From Candidatus Latescibacterota bacterium (GTDB taxonomy: Bacteria; Krumholzibacteriota; Krumholzibacteriia; G020349025), in contig CP070763.1 in assembly GCA_020349025.1 (NCBI GenBank), positions 3,525,479 to 3,589,478 on the forward strand: a stretch of 64,000 nt of DNA. Direction: 5' to 3'. The position numbers were made by a program, and so were the translations under genes. Of the stretch, positions 15,363-24,273 are shown piece by piece (the first letter of the stretch is position 1; each line of letters starts with the position of its first letter). The notes under the pieces are model-generated. The model saw nothing but the letters and a program-made list of their open reading frames with translations. It was not told the origin of the DNA and searched no databases.

Positions 15363-16583
15363 CTACTCGTGATGCAGGGCCTCGATTGCGTTGACCGTCG
15401 CGGCGCGGTGGGCTGGAACGAAGCCGGACACCACGCCCGTCGCGATGGCCATCCCGGTCGCCAGGAGCACCGAGCCCGGCGTCACCAAGATGGGCCAACC
15501 CGCGGTGCGCGTGACGATGAACGCCCCTAGAATGCCGAAAAGGACCCCGACGATTCCACCGGCACCCCCGAGCACCCCCGACTCGAACAGAAACTGCGTC
15601 AACACGTCGCGGCGCCTGGCCCCAACCGCACGGCGCACCCCGATTTCGGACGTCCGTTCGACGACGCTGGCAAACATGATGTTGGCGATCCCGATGCCAC
15701 CCACCAGCAAGCTGATCCCGGCAATGCTACCCATCACCAGCTGAAAGATGCGCTGCGTCCTTTGCTCCTTGCGGATCAGCTCGACGGGGATGATGACCGA
15801 AAAGTCGCGCGTACCGGAGTGGCGCCGTAGGAGTGAAGCGGCCACGACACGTCCAATCGAGCTCGGGTCGGCGTCGGCGGAGAGCCGGACGACGATCCGC
15901 TGCAGCTCGCGCGCATCCCGCTGGTGCGGCAGGATGCGCCACGCGGTGCTCAGCGGCAGGAACACCTGGGCGCGTGCATCGTCCCCGATCGCGACGCCGC
16001 GCACGACCCCAACCACCCGCAAGGCGTGTCCTGCAATGCGGATCACCGACCCGAGCGCTTGCCTTGCGGGCAGCAGCTGCGGCAGCAACGTTTCCGACAG
16101 CACGCACACGGCCGCGGCACGTTCCTGGTCGAGCTGCGAGATGAACCGACCGTGCACCAGCTCCAGGTCGAGGTAGCCGGCGTAGTTGGGCGTGACCCCG
16201 GTGACGGCGACGTCGGCACGCCGAGCTCCAACGCGAGCGCTCGCTTCGTGGACACGCTCGCCGGCACTCCCCTCGACGTGCGGCGCGAGCACCTTCGCCA
16301 GCGCGCGCGCGTCCGCGAGCACGAGACCGCTCGAGCCGCCCGCCCGCTCGGCGCGGCGCTCCTGCACGTGCAGGTTGCGTACGCCGAGGCGCCGCAGCTC
16401 CGCGAGCACGCGTTGCTCGGCGCCCTTGCCGATCGCGAGCATGCAAACCACGGCACCGACACCGAAGACGACCCCGAGAGTGGTCAGTGCCGTGCGTAGC
16501 CGGTGCGCATGGAATGCCTCGATCCCGAGCGCCACGTTGCGCCCGAAGGCACTCCACGCTCCACCGCGTCTTCTAGTTCGCAT
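15363..16583 (-). CDS. MacB-type ABC transporter permease
   Basis: A 406-residue inner-membrane permease. One helix near residues 25-50 (TTLGVVFGVGAVVCMLAIGKG) is followed by a large periplasmic MacB-PCD domain (about 50-270) and three C-terminal FtsX helices; the coupling region reads VVERTSEIGVRRAVGARRRDV. This is the LolC/MacB architecture without a fused nucleotide-binding domain. It overlaps the membrane-fusion gene by 11 bases and precedes the TolC-like gene. No matching ABC ATPase lies next to it, so the ATPase must come from elsewhere. ATG at 16583 has GAGGA upstream and avoids a longer, unsupported N-terminus. Confidence 0.9.
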   Translation of the reverse strand: MRTRRRGGAWSAFGRNVALGIEAFHAHRLRTALTTLGVVFGVGAVVCMLAIGKGAEQRVLAELRRLGVRNLHVQERRAERAGGSSGLVLADARALAKVLAPHVEGSAGERVHEASARVGARRADVAVTGVTPNYAGYLDLELVHGRFISQLDQERAAAVCVLSETLLPQLLPARQALGSVIRIAGHALRVVGVVRGVAIGDDARAQVFLPLSTAWRILPHQRDARELQRIVVRLSADADPSSIGRVVAASLLRRHSGTRDFSVIIPVELIRKEQRTQRIFQLVMGSIAGISLLVGGIGIANIMFASVVERTSEIGVRRAVGARRRDVLTQFLFESGVLGGAGGIVGVLFGILGAFIVTRTAGWPILVTPGSVLLATGMAIATGVVSGFVPAHRAATVNAIEALHHE

Positions 16584-17859
16584 CCACGTCCTCGGTAGGC
16601 GTGCGCAGCGCCAGCTCGTCGCCGGGCGACACACCGGACAAAAGCACCACGTGGAACTCGTTCTGGCGCCCGAGCGCGACCGGGACGCGCTCGAAACGTG
16701 AGCCACTGCGGCGATACACGAAGAAGCCCTGCGAATCCGAGTGCACCGTCTCGATCGGCGCGTAGGTCGCGTCGGCGATCTCGTCGACGTGCACCACGAG
16801 CGTTGCCGTCATGCCCGGTCGCAGATCAGGGTCACGACCATCGACCGTGACCTCGAAATCAAAGACCTTGACGCCCGGCGCATCGGGCAGCTCGCGCCCC
16901 AGCACGTTGATGCCGCTGACGCGGCCGGCATAGAGCGTGTCGGGGAAGGCGTCGACGCGCACCTCGCAGCGGCTGTCGACCTCGAGAAGGCTGACGCGCG
17001 CTTCGTTCAGGTAGCTGGTCACCCGCATCTGGGAGAGGTCCGGGAGCTCGATCACCGCGATGCCGTAGTGCAGCTCGTCGCCCACCTTGATCTTGGTGCG
17101 GCGGCCGGAGAACCAACGGGTGCCGTACACCACGAGACCGGCTGTGGGCGCAACCAGCGCGTGGTTGGCGAGCGCGTCCTGTTCCGAACGCAGGCGGCTC
17201 TCATACCCCGCGATCGTCACCTCTTGCTCGGTGCGTTCGGCGGAGTCGATCGAGCCTTGCGCGATCAGCTTGCTCTGGAGCTGTTCCAGATGCAGCTTGG
17301 CACGTTTCAGCGCCAGATCCGCTTTCTCCTGCTCGACGCGTGCCTCGTACGATACGTTGGCGGCGTTCAGCTCGGCGAGTCGCACGGCGGCGCGCTGATC
17401 TTCGAGGCTCGACTCCAGCTCGGCCGTGCGCGCGGCCTGCGTCACACGCAGCTTCTCCAAGTTGGCGCGCGCGCTCCGCAACTGGCTCTCGAGATCTTCG
17501 ATGCGGCGCAGGACGTCGGTGGTGTCGAAACGGGCGAGCGTGTCGCCCGCCGCGACCGTGGTGCCCTCCGGCACGAGAGCGATGATCTTGACGGTGTTCG
17601 TTTTCAGGCGCGGTACGGAGAGCACGGTGGAGTGCACGGCTTGCAGCTCCCCCACCGTCGTGACGTCGATGCGCAGTGGGCCGTGCTGCGCCCGCGTCGT
17701 CGGCACGCCGCGCGTGAAGCCGCGCCGGCGACTGGCGCCGACGGCGAGAACCACCACGACGAGCAAGGCTAGGACGACAAGCCACACCCACGGAGGCGCG
17801 AGCATTCGCCGGAAGCGTGTCGGTTGGCGCGGCACGCCGACCTCCCCGTTCGACCCCAT
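16573..17859 (-). CDS. Periplasmic membrane-fusion (HlyD/MacA-like) protein
   Basis: A 428-residue adaptor protein linking the permease to the TolC-like channel. One N-terminal transmembrane helix (WVWLVVLALLVVVVLAVG) is followed by a lipoyl half (IIALVPEGTTVAAGDTLARF), a long coiled coil of about 110 residues (EDLESQLRSARANLEKL onwards), the second lipoyl half (ANHALVAPTAGLVVYGTRW) and a beta-barrel (PGMTATLVVHVDEI). The start is uncertain: ATG 17859 has only a weak ribosome site, and a GTG at 17898 would add 13 residues. It follows the C25 peptidase gene by 54 bases, which hints at shared transcription. Confidence 0.88.
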   Translation of the reverse strand: MGSNGEVGVPRQPTRFRRMLAPPWVWLVVLALLVVVVLAVGASRRRGFTRGVPTTRAQHGPLRIDVTTVGELQAVHSTVLSVPRLKTNTVKIIALVPEGTTVAAGDTLARFDTTDVLRRIEDLESQLRSARANLEKLRVTQAARTAELESSLEDQRAAVRLAELNAANVSYEARVEQEKADLALKRAKLHLEQLQSKLIAQGSIDSAERTEQEVTIAGYESRLRSEQDALANHALVAPTAGLVVYGTRWFSGRRTKIKVGDELHYGIAVIELPDLSQMRVTSYLNEARVSLLEVDSRCEVRVDAFPDTLYAGRVSGINVLGRELPDAPGVKVFDFEVTVDGRDPDLRPGMTATLVVHVDEIADATYAPIETVHSDSQGFFVYRRSGSRFERVPVALGRQNEFHVVLLSGVSPGDELALRTPTEDVDAN

Positions 17860-17913
17860 CTTACGCCCGCGGCGCCGCAGCGACCACGTGCGATCCACGA
17901 CACGTCCGGGAGC

Positions 17914-20900
17914 TCAGCGGACCAGGACCATCTTGCGGTTCTGGATGATCCGGGGAGTCACGAGGCGGTAGAAGTAGACGCCGCTCGCCGTTGCACGTCC
18001 CGCGTCGTCGCGGCCGTCCCAGACCCGCGTGTGGCGCCCCGCCACGAGTGCGGCATCGACCAGCGTGCGCACGAGACGGCCCGAGGCATCGAAGATCTGC
18101 AGGCGCGCATGCTCTGCCGCAGCGAGCTCGAACTGGATGCGCGTGGACGGGTTGAACGGGTTCGGCACGTTGGCGAGAAGCTGCGTCCGTTGCGGCACAC
18201 CGACCTCGTCGGCATCGGTCGGATCCACGGACACGTACGCGCCGGAGCGCTGCATGTCCGCCCTGAACGTGCTCCAGGGAATGTGTCCCGGAACGTAGGC
18301 TCCCGTGAGATCGAAAACGTAGACCCGCTGGTCCCAGCACGACGCGACCAGATCCACGTCGGCGTCGAAATCCACGTTGGTGATTGCGGGCGTGGCGCGC
18401 AGCTCTGCGCCGAGCTGAATGGGGAATCCAGGCGCGGCGCTGCCGTCCGGAGCGAATGCGTGGATGATGCCGCTCTCGCCTCCGTAGATGATCTCCGGCA
18501 CCGTATCGCCGTCGAGGTCACCGATCACGGGCGACGCCTGCGAGGCACTCTCCAGGTCGACTGGCCATCCGGGGACCACGTTTCCCTGCCAATCGAACAT
18601 CCACAGCGCGCCATCCTCGGTCTTGCCCGTGTCACTCCCCCCCACCACGAGCTCCAGCTTGCCATCCGCATCGAAGTCGTGCAGCGCCACCGAGGGGCTG
18701 CGCGCGAACGTTCCCCAGTTCGTCTCGAATGCGATCGGCCACCCCGGCAGATCGCTGCCGTCCGACTGCAGCACGTAGAGGAAACCATCGATGGCGGGCA
18801 CCGCGATGTCGAGGCTGCCGTTGCCATCGATGTCGCCAATGCTGGGTGACGCCGTGACGTCGTCGCCCACGACGCGCGGCCATCCCGTCGCCACGCTGCC
18901 ATCGGAGCGCAGCACGTAGATGCGTTCGCTGCTGGTGGCAATGACGATCTCCGGATTGGCGTCGTCGGTGAGGAGATTGGCCACGGAAGGACCACCGCGA
19001 CTCCAATTCGAGCCGGGGGGGAGGGCGTAGAACACACCGTCGGTCATCGGATCGCTGTCGCCGTCGATGAACTCGCTGCCATCGGCGTTCCAGGCGTACA
19101 GGCGTCCATCGAGACCGAGGACCACGACCTCCGGGGTGCCGTTGAGATCGAGATCCACCACGCTCGGAGCGGCCCAGATGCCGAGGGTGGTTCCTTCCAC
19201 CAGCGGGCGCGGCCAACCCGGCAGCAGCGAGCCGTCGGCGTCGAAGATGAACACCTCACGCGTCTCCCAGGAGCAGGCGACGATCTCGGGGAGTCCATCG
19301 GCGTCCAGGTCACCGGCGGCGGGGCCGGCCGAGAAGTTCTCTCCTAGCGCCGAGAACACGCCGTCGGTGCTCGCGTCGCCGTCGCCATCGAGGATCTCCT
19401 TGCCATCGAAGGACCAGGCGTAGAGACGATCGGCGCCGACGAAGATCTCTCGCCGCTGGTCCCCGTCGGTGTCGACGACGAGCGGCGGAGATCCGGACCA
19501 CTCACGCATCACGCGGGGCCAGCCCACGGCCTGGACAGGGTTCGTGGTCACAGCGATCGCGGCCGTCTGCGCGCTCTCGTTGCCACTCGTGTCGATCGAC
19601 GCCACCGCGTAGTGGTAGGTAGTGCTGCCCTCGAGTCCGCGGTCGCCGAAGAAGCTCGCGCTCGTCACGACATCCTGGTTGGCGCGAGACCAGGGGCCGG
19701 AGGCGTCGGGTGCCCGGTAGACGTTGTAGCCGGCAACGTCACCCGAGGGGCTCGGCAACCAGCTCAAACGCACGAAGTCGGGACCACCGACGTCGGCGTG
19801 CAGGTCGGTGGGTGGGCTCGGCCGGCGCGTCTCGAGCGCGAAGGACCACGCATGTCCCTCCGTATCGACGAGCTGCACGTCGATCCAGTTGGGCGACGAC
19901 ACGTCCGTTTCGCGCAACTGGAACACCGCCGTGGCGCTCCCCAGGTAGGTCACGTCGCCGACCGTCGCGCTGCCGTCGAGAACCTGCACGTCCGGGTCCG
20001 TGGACCCCAGCGTTGCGCTGGCGCCGTTCAGCTGCGCGAAGCCGTAGTTCTTGAACTCGACGTGCAGATCGTACGCTTCGCCAGCTTCCGGCGTGCCGCT
20101 GCTGTCGGGATCGACCACCGTCAGATTCACCAGCCGGGGTCCCGCCTGCAGGAGATCGACGGCGATGCGGTCTGACCACGTTTGCGCTCCCGCCGACAGC
20201 GTCACGTCGATCTCCACATGGTGGCGATCGGGATGCATGTCGTGCAGGAGGACGCTCACCGCAACGTCCGCCAAGGTCTGACCCGGCATCAGGTCGCCCA
20301 CCGCGACCGTGGGACTCGGGAAACTCAGGAACGGATCGCTGGCGCTCAACGTCAGCGTGACATCGGCCGCGCTTGCATCCCCCTCGTTGCGCACGTCGAG
20401 CAGAAGCATGGCTTCCTCTCCCGCTTCCAGCGCTCCGTTGCCGTTGCCGACGGTGCCGGGTCCAGCGTCGTCGATCTGGACGCTCTCCAAGACGTGCAGC
20501 GCGGGCCCCACCGCCGCGCTGACCGGAACGTCGGCGCGGTAGACCGACAGACCCGGGCCGGAAACCGTGATTGCGGCGGAGCCCGCGGTCTCCGCACGGA
20601 CGTCGAAAGTCGCGCTTCCGGAGAGATCGGTCTTGGCGACGACGTAGAAGTCGCCCGGCTTCCACAGCGCCACGGTCGCCCCCGAAACGGGTGTGGCGGC
20701 AGCAGTCACCTGCACGGCGACGCCCTGCGATCCGATCGAGAGGCTGGTGTCGTGCGTCACCGTCGGTACGCTCGGCGCATTGCGCCAGATGTGGAGCGAG
20801 GGATCACCGAGGTACGCGGTGATCAGCGTGGTCCAACGCGTGACCGTGTCGAGGAGCGTTTGTCCGACGAGCCCGAGCCGCGCCTCGTCGAGCGCCGGGC

Positions 20901-22494
20901 CGGCCGCCATGTGCGGATCCGCGAAGATGCGTTCGAAGAACTCCTCGAGATAGAGCTGACTGCCATCGGGAAACGCTTCGCGCGAGGCGCCCACGACACC
21001 GACGGCACCCCCATCTGGACTGAGCAGAAACTGCTCCGCCAGACAGGGAAAATCGAAAGCGGAGGCGGTGCAGTTCAGCATGGCCAGGAAGAAGGGACGC
21101 TGCGAGTTGGTGAGCGACGAGGCGTGCACGTTGGTCAGCGAAAAGTCGCCGAGCGACATCGTGTAGCGGAAGCCGTGGCCGATATGGACGACCATCCCGT
21201 GTCCTGAGTTGATCGAATCGATTGCTGCGTCGCGCGTCAGGGTCTCGGCGCCGGCGTATCCTGCAGGCGCTTCGTAGAGCTTGGAGAGATCCCATGAGCC
21301 GTCGTCGAGGTCATTGAGCGCGATCAGTCTCTCGGCGCCGTCGGCACCATGCTTGAGAATCGTGCCACCCGAATAGTTGGCCGGCCACAGCACTTCCGCC
21401 AGGAAGAGCAATCGATCCTGGTAGTCGAGCAGCGCGGGAGAGGTGTAGGTGTCGAGCTTCGCCAGCAGCAGGTCGACCTGCGTCGGGTCGACGACGGGAA
21501 GGCGGCCCACCGCAACCTCCGGCGCCAAATCGGCGTTGTCGCCCTCGATGCCGAAATCCATGGCCTCGCCCCACAGGGCGTCCCCGTCCGCGTTCCAATC
21601 GCGATCCAGGCACGCATAGTAGAGATCAGTCGGCACCTCGGTCGGTGGCTGTGTGTAGGTGGAGTAGGCGTAGCGCGCCGGGATCACCTGTGTGTCGCCG
21701 CCGAGAAGCAGATAGCGGACCCCCCAGAGCTCGTACGCATCGCGTACGAACAAACGCAGCGTCTCCTGCAGGTCGGCCCCATGCGGGTAATTCTGCTCCA
21801 CCCACTCCACGGTTCGCACGACCGTCGGTACTCCGACGGCGGTGCGCGCATCTGCGTACTCCTGGAAGGCACTCTGCAGCGCGTCGTGCGTGAGGATCAA
21901 CATCTCGACCGGGCTGCCGTCGAGGCTGGGACGTTGCGTGGGTGAGAAGGTGATCACAGGCTCGCGTGGACCCACTTTTGCGATGCGTGCGTAGAGCTGG
22001 AGGTCTTGCGCATTGACGACGAGAGCCGCGATCTGTGCGCGGATCGACTGCATGCGCGTCGGATCGATTCGACGCGGGCGCGCGATGCGCTCGCGTACGG
22101 GTGCGGTGATCAGCTTCCACGAGGTCGCCGCCGACACACGCAGCGCGTCGTGCGAGTCGAAGACGACGGACGCGATCCCATACCCGTGGTAGAAGCGGGT
22201 CTCAAGCGCGCGAGGGGACACCGGCCCGATGATGTCGGTGAGTTCTTCGTCGGGCGCGAGCAGAAAGCGGAGGACGATCGATTCCGCGCCGTCGAGCGCC
22301 TGCTTCTGCGCTGCGAGCTGGGCGGCGATGGCGTCGCGCTCACGCGGGCCAGCGTGTAGCGTGCGCGCGGAGGCGTGGGTGGAGTGGACGCCCACGACCG
22401 CGATCGCGCAAACAGACAGAGCCGTTGCGCACGCGAGACGTCGCAGGCCGTGGAATGGGTGCAAGGCTGGGTCGGCCAACCACCTGAGGCGCAT
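17914..22494 (-). CDS. Gingipain-type (C25) cysteine peptidase with FG-GAP repeats and FlgD/Por-like C-terminus
   Basis: A 1526-residue secreted protein. A signal-like segment (SVCAIAVVGVHSTHASA) comes first. The peptidase C25 domain (about 195-580) has the catalytic histidine in VVHIGHGF (H440) and catalytic cysteine in AMLNCTASAFD (C475). CARDB/Ig-like and FnIII modules follow (about 600-960; FnIII near GDVAGYNVYRAPD). Then come about seven FG-GAP/VCBS-type beta-propeller repeats (GDIDGNGSLDIAVPAIDG and relatives, about 990-1400). The tail is FlgD-Ig/Por-like (PNPFNPSTRIQFEL ... GVYFYRL). In Bacteroidetes similar tails direct type IX secretion; here a secretion role is inference. Probably surface-attached or extracellular proteolysis. 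Confidence 0.93.
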   Translation of the reverse strand: MRLRWLADPALHPFHGLRRLACATALSVCAIAVVGVHSTHASARTLHAGPRERDAIAAQLAAQKQALDGAESIVLRFLLAPDEELTDIIGPVSPRALETRFYHGYGIASVVFDSHDALRVSAATSWKLITAPVRERIARPRRIDPTRMQSIRAQIAALVVNAQDLQLYARIAKVGPREPVITFSPTQRPSLDGSPVEMLILTHDALQSAFQEYADARTAVGVPTVVRTVEWVEQNYPHGADLQETLRLFVRDAYELWGVRYLLLGGDTQVIPARYAYSTYTQPPTEVPTDLYYACLDRDWNADGDALWGEAMDFGIEGDNADLAPEVAVGRLPVVDPTQVDLLLAKLDTYTSPALLDYQDRLLFLAEVLWPANYSGGTILKHGADGAERLIALNDLDDGSWDLSKLYEAPAGYAGAETLTRDAAIDSINSGHGMVVHIGHGFRYTMSLGDFSLTNVHASSLTNSQRPFFLAMLNCTASAFDFPCLAEQFLLSPDGGAVGVVGASREAFPDGSQLYLEEFFERIFADPHMAAGPALDEARLGLVGQTLLDTVTRWTTLITAYLGDPSLHIWRNAPSVPTVTHDTSLSIGSQGVAVQVTAAATPVSGATVALWKPGDFYVVAKTDLSGSATFDVRAETAGSAAITVSGPGLSVYRADVPVSAAVGPALHVLESVQIDDAGPGTVGNGNGALEAGEEAMLLLDVRNEGDASAADVTLTLSASDPFLSFPSPTVAVGDLMPGQTLADVAVSVLLHDMHPDRHHVEIDVTLSAGAQTWSDRIAVDLLQAGPRLVNLTVVDPDSSGTPEAGEAYDLHVEFKNYGFAQLNGASATLGSTDPDVQVLDGSATVGDVTYLGSATAVFQLRETDVSSPNWIDVQLVDTEGHAWSFALETRRPSPPTDLHADVGGPDFVRLSWLPSPSGDVAGYNVYRAPDASGPWSRANQDVVTSASFFGDRGLEGSTTYHYAVASIDTSGNESAQTAAIAVTTNPVQAVGWPRVMREWSGSPPLVVDTDGDQRREIFVGADRLYAWSFDGKEILDGDGDASTDGVFSALGENFSAGPAAGDLDADGLPEIVACSWETREVFIFDADGSLLPGWPRPLVEGTTLGIWAAPSVVDLDLNGTPEVVVLGLDGRLYAWNADGSEFIDGDSDPMTDGVFYALPPGSNWSRGGPSVANLLTDDANPEIVIATSSERIYVLRSDGSVATGWPRVVGDDVTASPSIGDIDGNGSLDIAVPAIDGFLYVLQSDGSDLPGWPIAFETNWGTFARSPSVALHDFDADGKLELVVGGSDTGKTEDGALWMFDWQGNVVPGWPVDLESASQASPVIGDLDGDTVPEIIYGGESGIIHAFAPDGSAAPGFPIQLGAELRATPAITNVDFDADVDLVASCWDQRVYVFDLTGAYVPGHIPWSTFRADMQRSGAYVSVDPTDADEVGVPQRTQLLANVPNPFNPSTRIQFELAAAEHARLQIFDASGRLVRTLVDAALVAGRHTRVWDGRDDAGRATASGVYFYRLVTPRIIQNRKMVLVR

Positions 22495-22632
22495 TTGGTG
22501 CTCCCGTCCCCGATTCGGATTGTTGATCTGGCCCGCCGCAGCGGACGTCGCGACTCCAGAGCTGTGACTCTCTACAGATCCTCCGACAAGGGGTCCAGGT
22601 GGGGGGCCGATGCAAGGTGCGCACCCGCATCC

Positions 22633-22917
22633 CTACTCTAGCAGACGTGAGCTCGCCCCGTCAACGCGGAAATCTTCATAATCCGTTGCCATCAAACGAA
22701 TTGCGCAGACAACGACAGCCCATTCCTCGGGTGTGCGCGCGCGGGCGACGCGGGGAGCGGGGCTTCGCACCGCACCCCGTGGCGTGCGTGGGATCCGGGC
22801 GGCCACACGCTTGCGCTCCAGCACAGGGAATCGAGGCACCGCCCGCAGCGAAGCTCGCGCCGGCTTCGCGTTGCGGCGAGGCGTCACCTTGCACCGCGAC
22901 GCGAAAGCACGCGCCAC
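22633..22917 (-). CDS. Small basic protein at end of ParA-CBM48 operon (hypothetical)
   Basis: A 94-residue open frame, strongly basic in its first 60 residues (RNAKPARASLRA, RKRVAARIPRTPRG), ending in a hydrophobic/acidic part (WAVVVCAIRLMATDYEDF). The GTG start at 22917 has GGAG five bases upstream. It begins 31 bases after the preceding small gene on the same strand. Codon usage near the end is more AT-rich than neighbours. I recognise no family. The frame could be fortuitous, but the ribosome site and spacing favour a real gene. Confidence 0.38.
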   Translation of the reverse strand: MARAFASRCKVTPRRNAKPARASLRAVPRFPVLERKRVAARIPRTPRGAVRSPAPRVARARTPEEWAVVVCAIRLMATDYEDFRVDGASSRLLE

Positions 22918-22948
22918 AACGGCTCCCAGTGTGGGAAAGAATGCGGAC

Positions 22949-23275
22949 TCAAGCAAGGGGTGGCGCAGTGGAGTCACGCAGCTGGACGTACTCACGCACG
23001 ACCACATCCAGCGCCTGCAGCGCAACCTCGTCGCTGCGAACGCGATATTCCACGGCCAGACCGGGCCCGACCCGAGCGATGAAGAGCTCACCGTAGAGCG
23101 ACAGCTCACACAGGACGCGCTCTTCGACGCGGAACCGCAAAGCGAACGGCTCGACCTCCGTGCGTACGTCCGGGCCGAGGGCGGCGATCTGATGCGCCAG
23201 CGTCTCGAGTACGGCCGCGGTGCGCATGTTGCCGGCGTCGGAGAGGAAGTCGTGCAGGTCAAGCACCCGGTCCAC
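22949..23275 (-). CDS. Hypothetical 108-residue protein, coupled to the ParA-like gene
   Basis: A mostly acidic 108-residue protein with no signal or membrane segment. The N-terminal half is helical (DRVLDLHDFLSDAGNMRTA, VLETLAHQIAALGPDV). The second half is an alternating strand pattern (FALRFRVEERVLCELSLYG, ELFIARVGPGLAVEYRV). It starts at GTG 23275 inside the 3' end of the ParA-like gene (17-base overlap in another frame), with GGAGG five bases before the GTG, a standard arrangement for translational coupling. I considered a frameshifted C-terminus of the upstream gene instead; the well-placed ribosome site argues against that. Family not recognised. Confidence 0.65.
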   Translation of the reverse strand: MDRVLDLHDFLSDAGNMRTAAVLETLAHQIAALGPDVRTEVEPFALRFRVEERVLCELSLYGELFIARVGPGLAVEYRVRSDEVALQALDVVVREYVQLRDSTAPPLA

Positions 23276-24224
23276 CTCGCCCTCCGAGGCCGGCAAACAG
23301 CGCCTGCACCAGGTTCTGGTAGATGCGCGCCGCCGGGTGCTCCGGATAGAGAGAGGATAGGGGCTGCCGCGGCGAGAGGCCGCGAGGGTAAGCGCGGATC
23401 CGCGCCCACGGACGTGGATCGAGATCAGCGCCCGAGTCACCCCACGCCACGACGTGGATGTGCGACAGCGGCAGCGTGTCGCGAAAGTGTGACACCACCC
23501 GGCGCGCGGAGGCGCCATCGCCGTGCGCGTGCACGCACAGGAGCGCGTCGATCGGTGGCGGCGAAGTCTCGCGCGCCTCCTCCCCGGGCGCGCGCCGCGC
23601 CGTCGCCAGCCAGTCGCCGAACATGCGGCTTCGGCTCCCCATCTCCGCCATCGTGGTGCCGCGCTCCGACATCTTGCCTGGCGCTGGAGGAGCATCGACG
23701 CGGCCCAAAGCGCCGCCGACGCGTTGCAGCGCTTCCACGGCGCCGTCATCGTACGTGGGGAGGTTGACGATGACGCAGTCGCTCTCCGAAAGCTCCCGTT
23801 GCATCGATTCGGGAAGCAGGCTCTCGCGCTCGTCGCGCGCAGCGATCCCCTCGACGACACGCAAGCCGAGGAGCCCACGTTCCACCCGCGGCTGCGCTTG
23901 GGGGCGTAGGTGTGCCATGTAGGCCGCGGCTTCGAGCCCGAGATGGAAGCCGGCGTTCGGCAGCATCGGATCGAGGTCGAGGACGAGAGTGCGCTTGCCG
24001 AGCCGGGCGAGTTGCACCGCCATGTTGCCGCACACGTCGGCTTTGGCCGGGCGATCGCCGTTGGCCACGAAGCCGAGACGGAGCTGGCGCGCGACCCGAC
24101 GCCTGGCGACCGGTTGGTTCCGGCGCGTCGAAATGTACAGATGGGAGATGTCGCGAAGCTGCTGCCGCGCGCGCTTCCCCGGCCGCGCGCGCGACCTGGA
24201 TTCGCCGTCCACGTCCGCCACCAC
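23259..24224 (-). CDS. ParA/MinD-like protein with degenerate Walker A
   Basis: A 321-residue SIMIBI-fold protein. The first beta-strand and P-loop region reads LRLGFVANGDRPAKADVCGN, where an active ParA would have KGGxGKT, so the signature lysine and the GK[T/S] are absent. Downstream elements persist: KRTLVLDLDPMLPNAGFHLG (Walker A'/switch I equivalent) and CVIVNLPTYDD (Walker B-like). It probably binds nucleotide poorly, as in TadZ/CpaE-type ParA relatives. A basic N-terminal extension (about 1-45) includes RDISHLYISTRR. It lies 49 bases after the ParA-CBM48 gene. The exact GTG start (24224, 24221 or 24212) is uncertain; GAGGA lies just before. Confidence 0.75.
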   Translation of the reverse strand: MVADVDGESRSRARPGKRARQQLRDISHLYISTRRNQPVARRRVARQLRLGFVANGDRPAKADVCGNMAVQLARLGKRTLVLDLDPMLPNAGFHLGLEAAAYMAHLRPQAQPRVERGLLGLRVVEGIAARDERESLLPESMQRELSESDCVIVNLPTYDDGAVEALQRVGGALGRVDAPPAPGKMSERGTTMAEMGSRSRMFGDWLATARRAPGEEARETSPPPIDALLCVHAHGDGASARRVVSHFRDTLPLSHIHVVAWGDSGADLDPRPWARIRAYPRGLSPRQPLSSLYPEHPAARIYQNLVQALFAGLGGRGGPGA

Positions 24225-24273
24225 TCCTCGACCCTAGGGCGAACCGCAGCTCACCCGTACACGCGGAGCGGGT

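Noticed and set aside
17824-21207. Plus-strand open frames opposite the C25 peptidase gene
   Set aside because: His/Arg-rich antisense shadows without recognisable domains; the minus strand carries the clear multi-domain protein.
22949-23300. Possible frameshift joining the degenerate ParA gene to the 108-residue frame
   Set aside because: A GGAGG ribosome site five bases before the GTG at 23275 and a 17-base overlap are typical of translational coupling. I kept two genes, while noting that a frameshift is not excluded.
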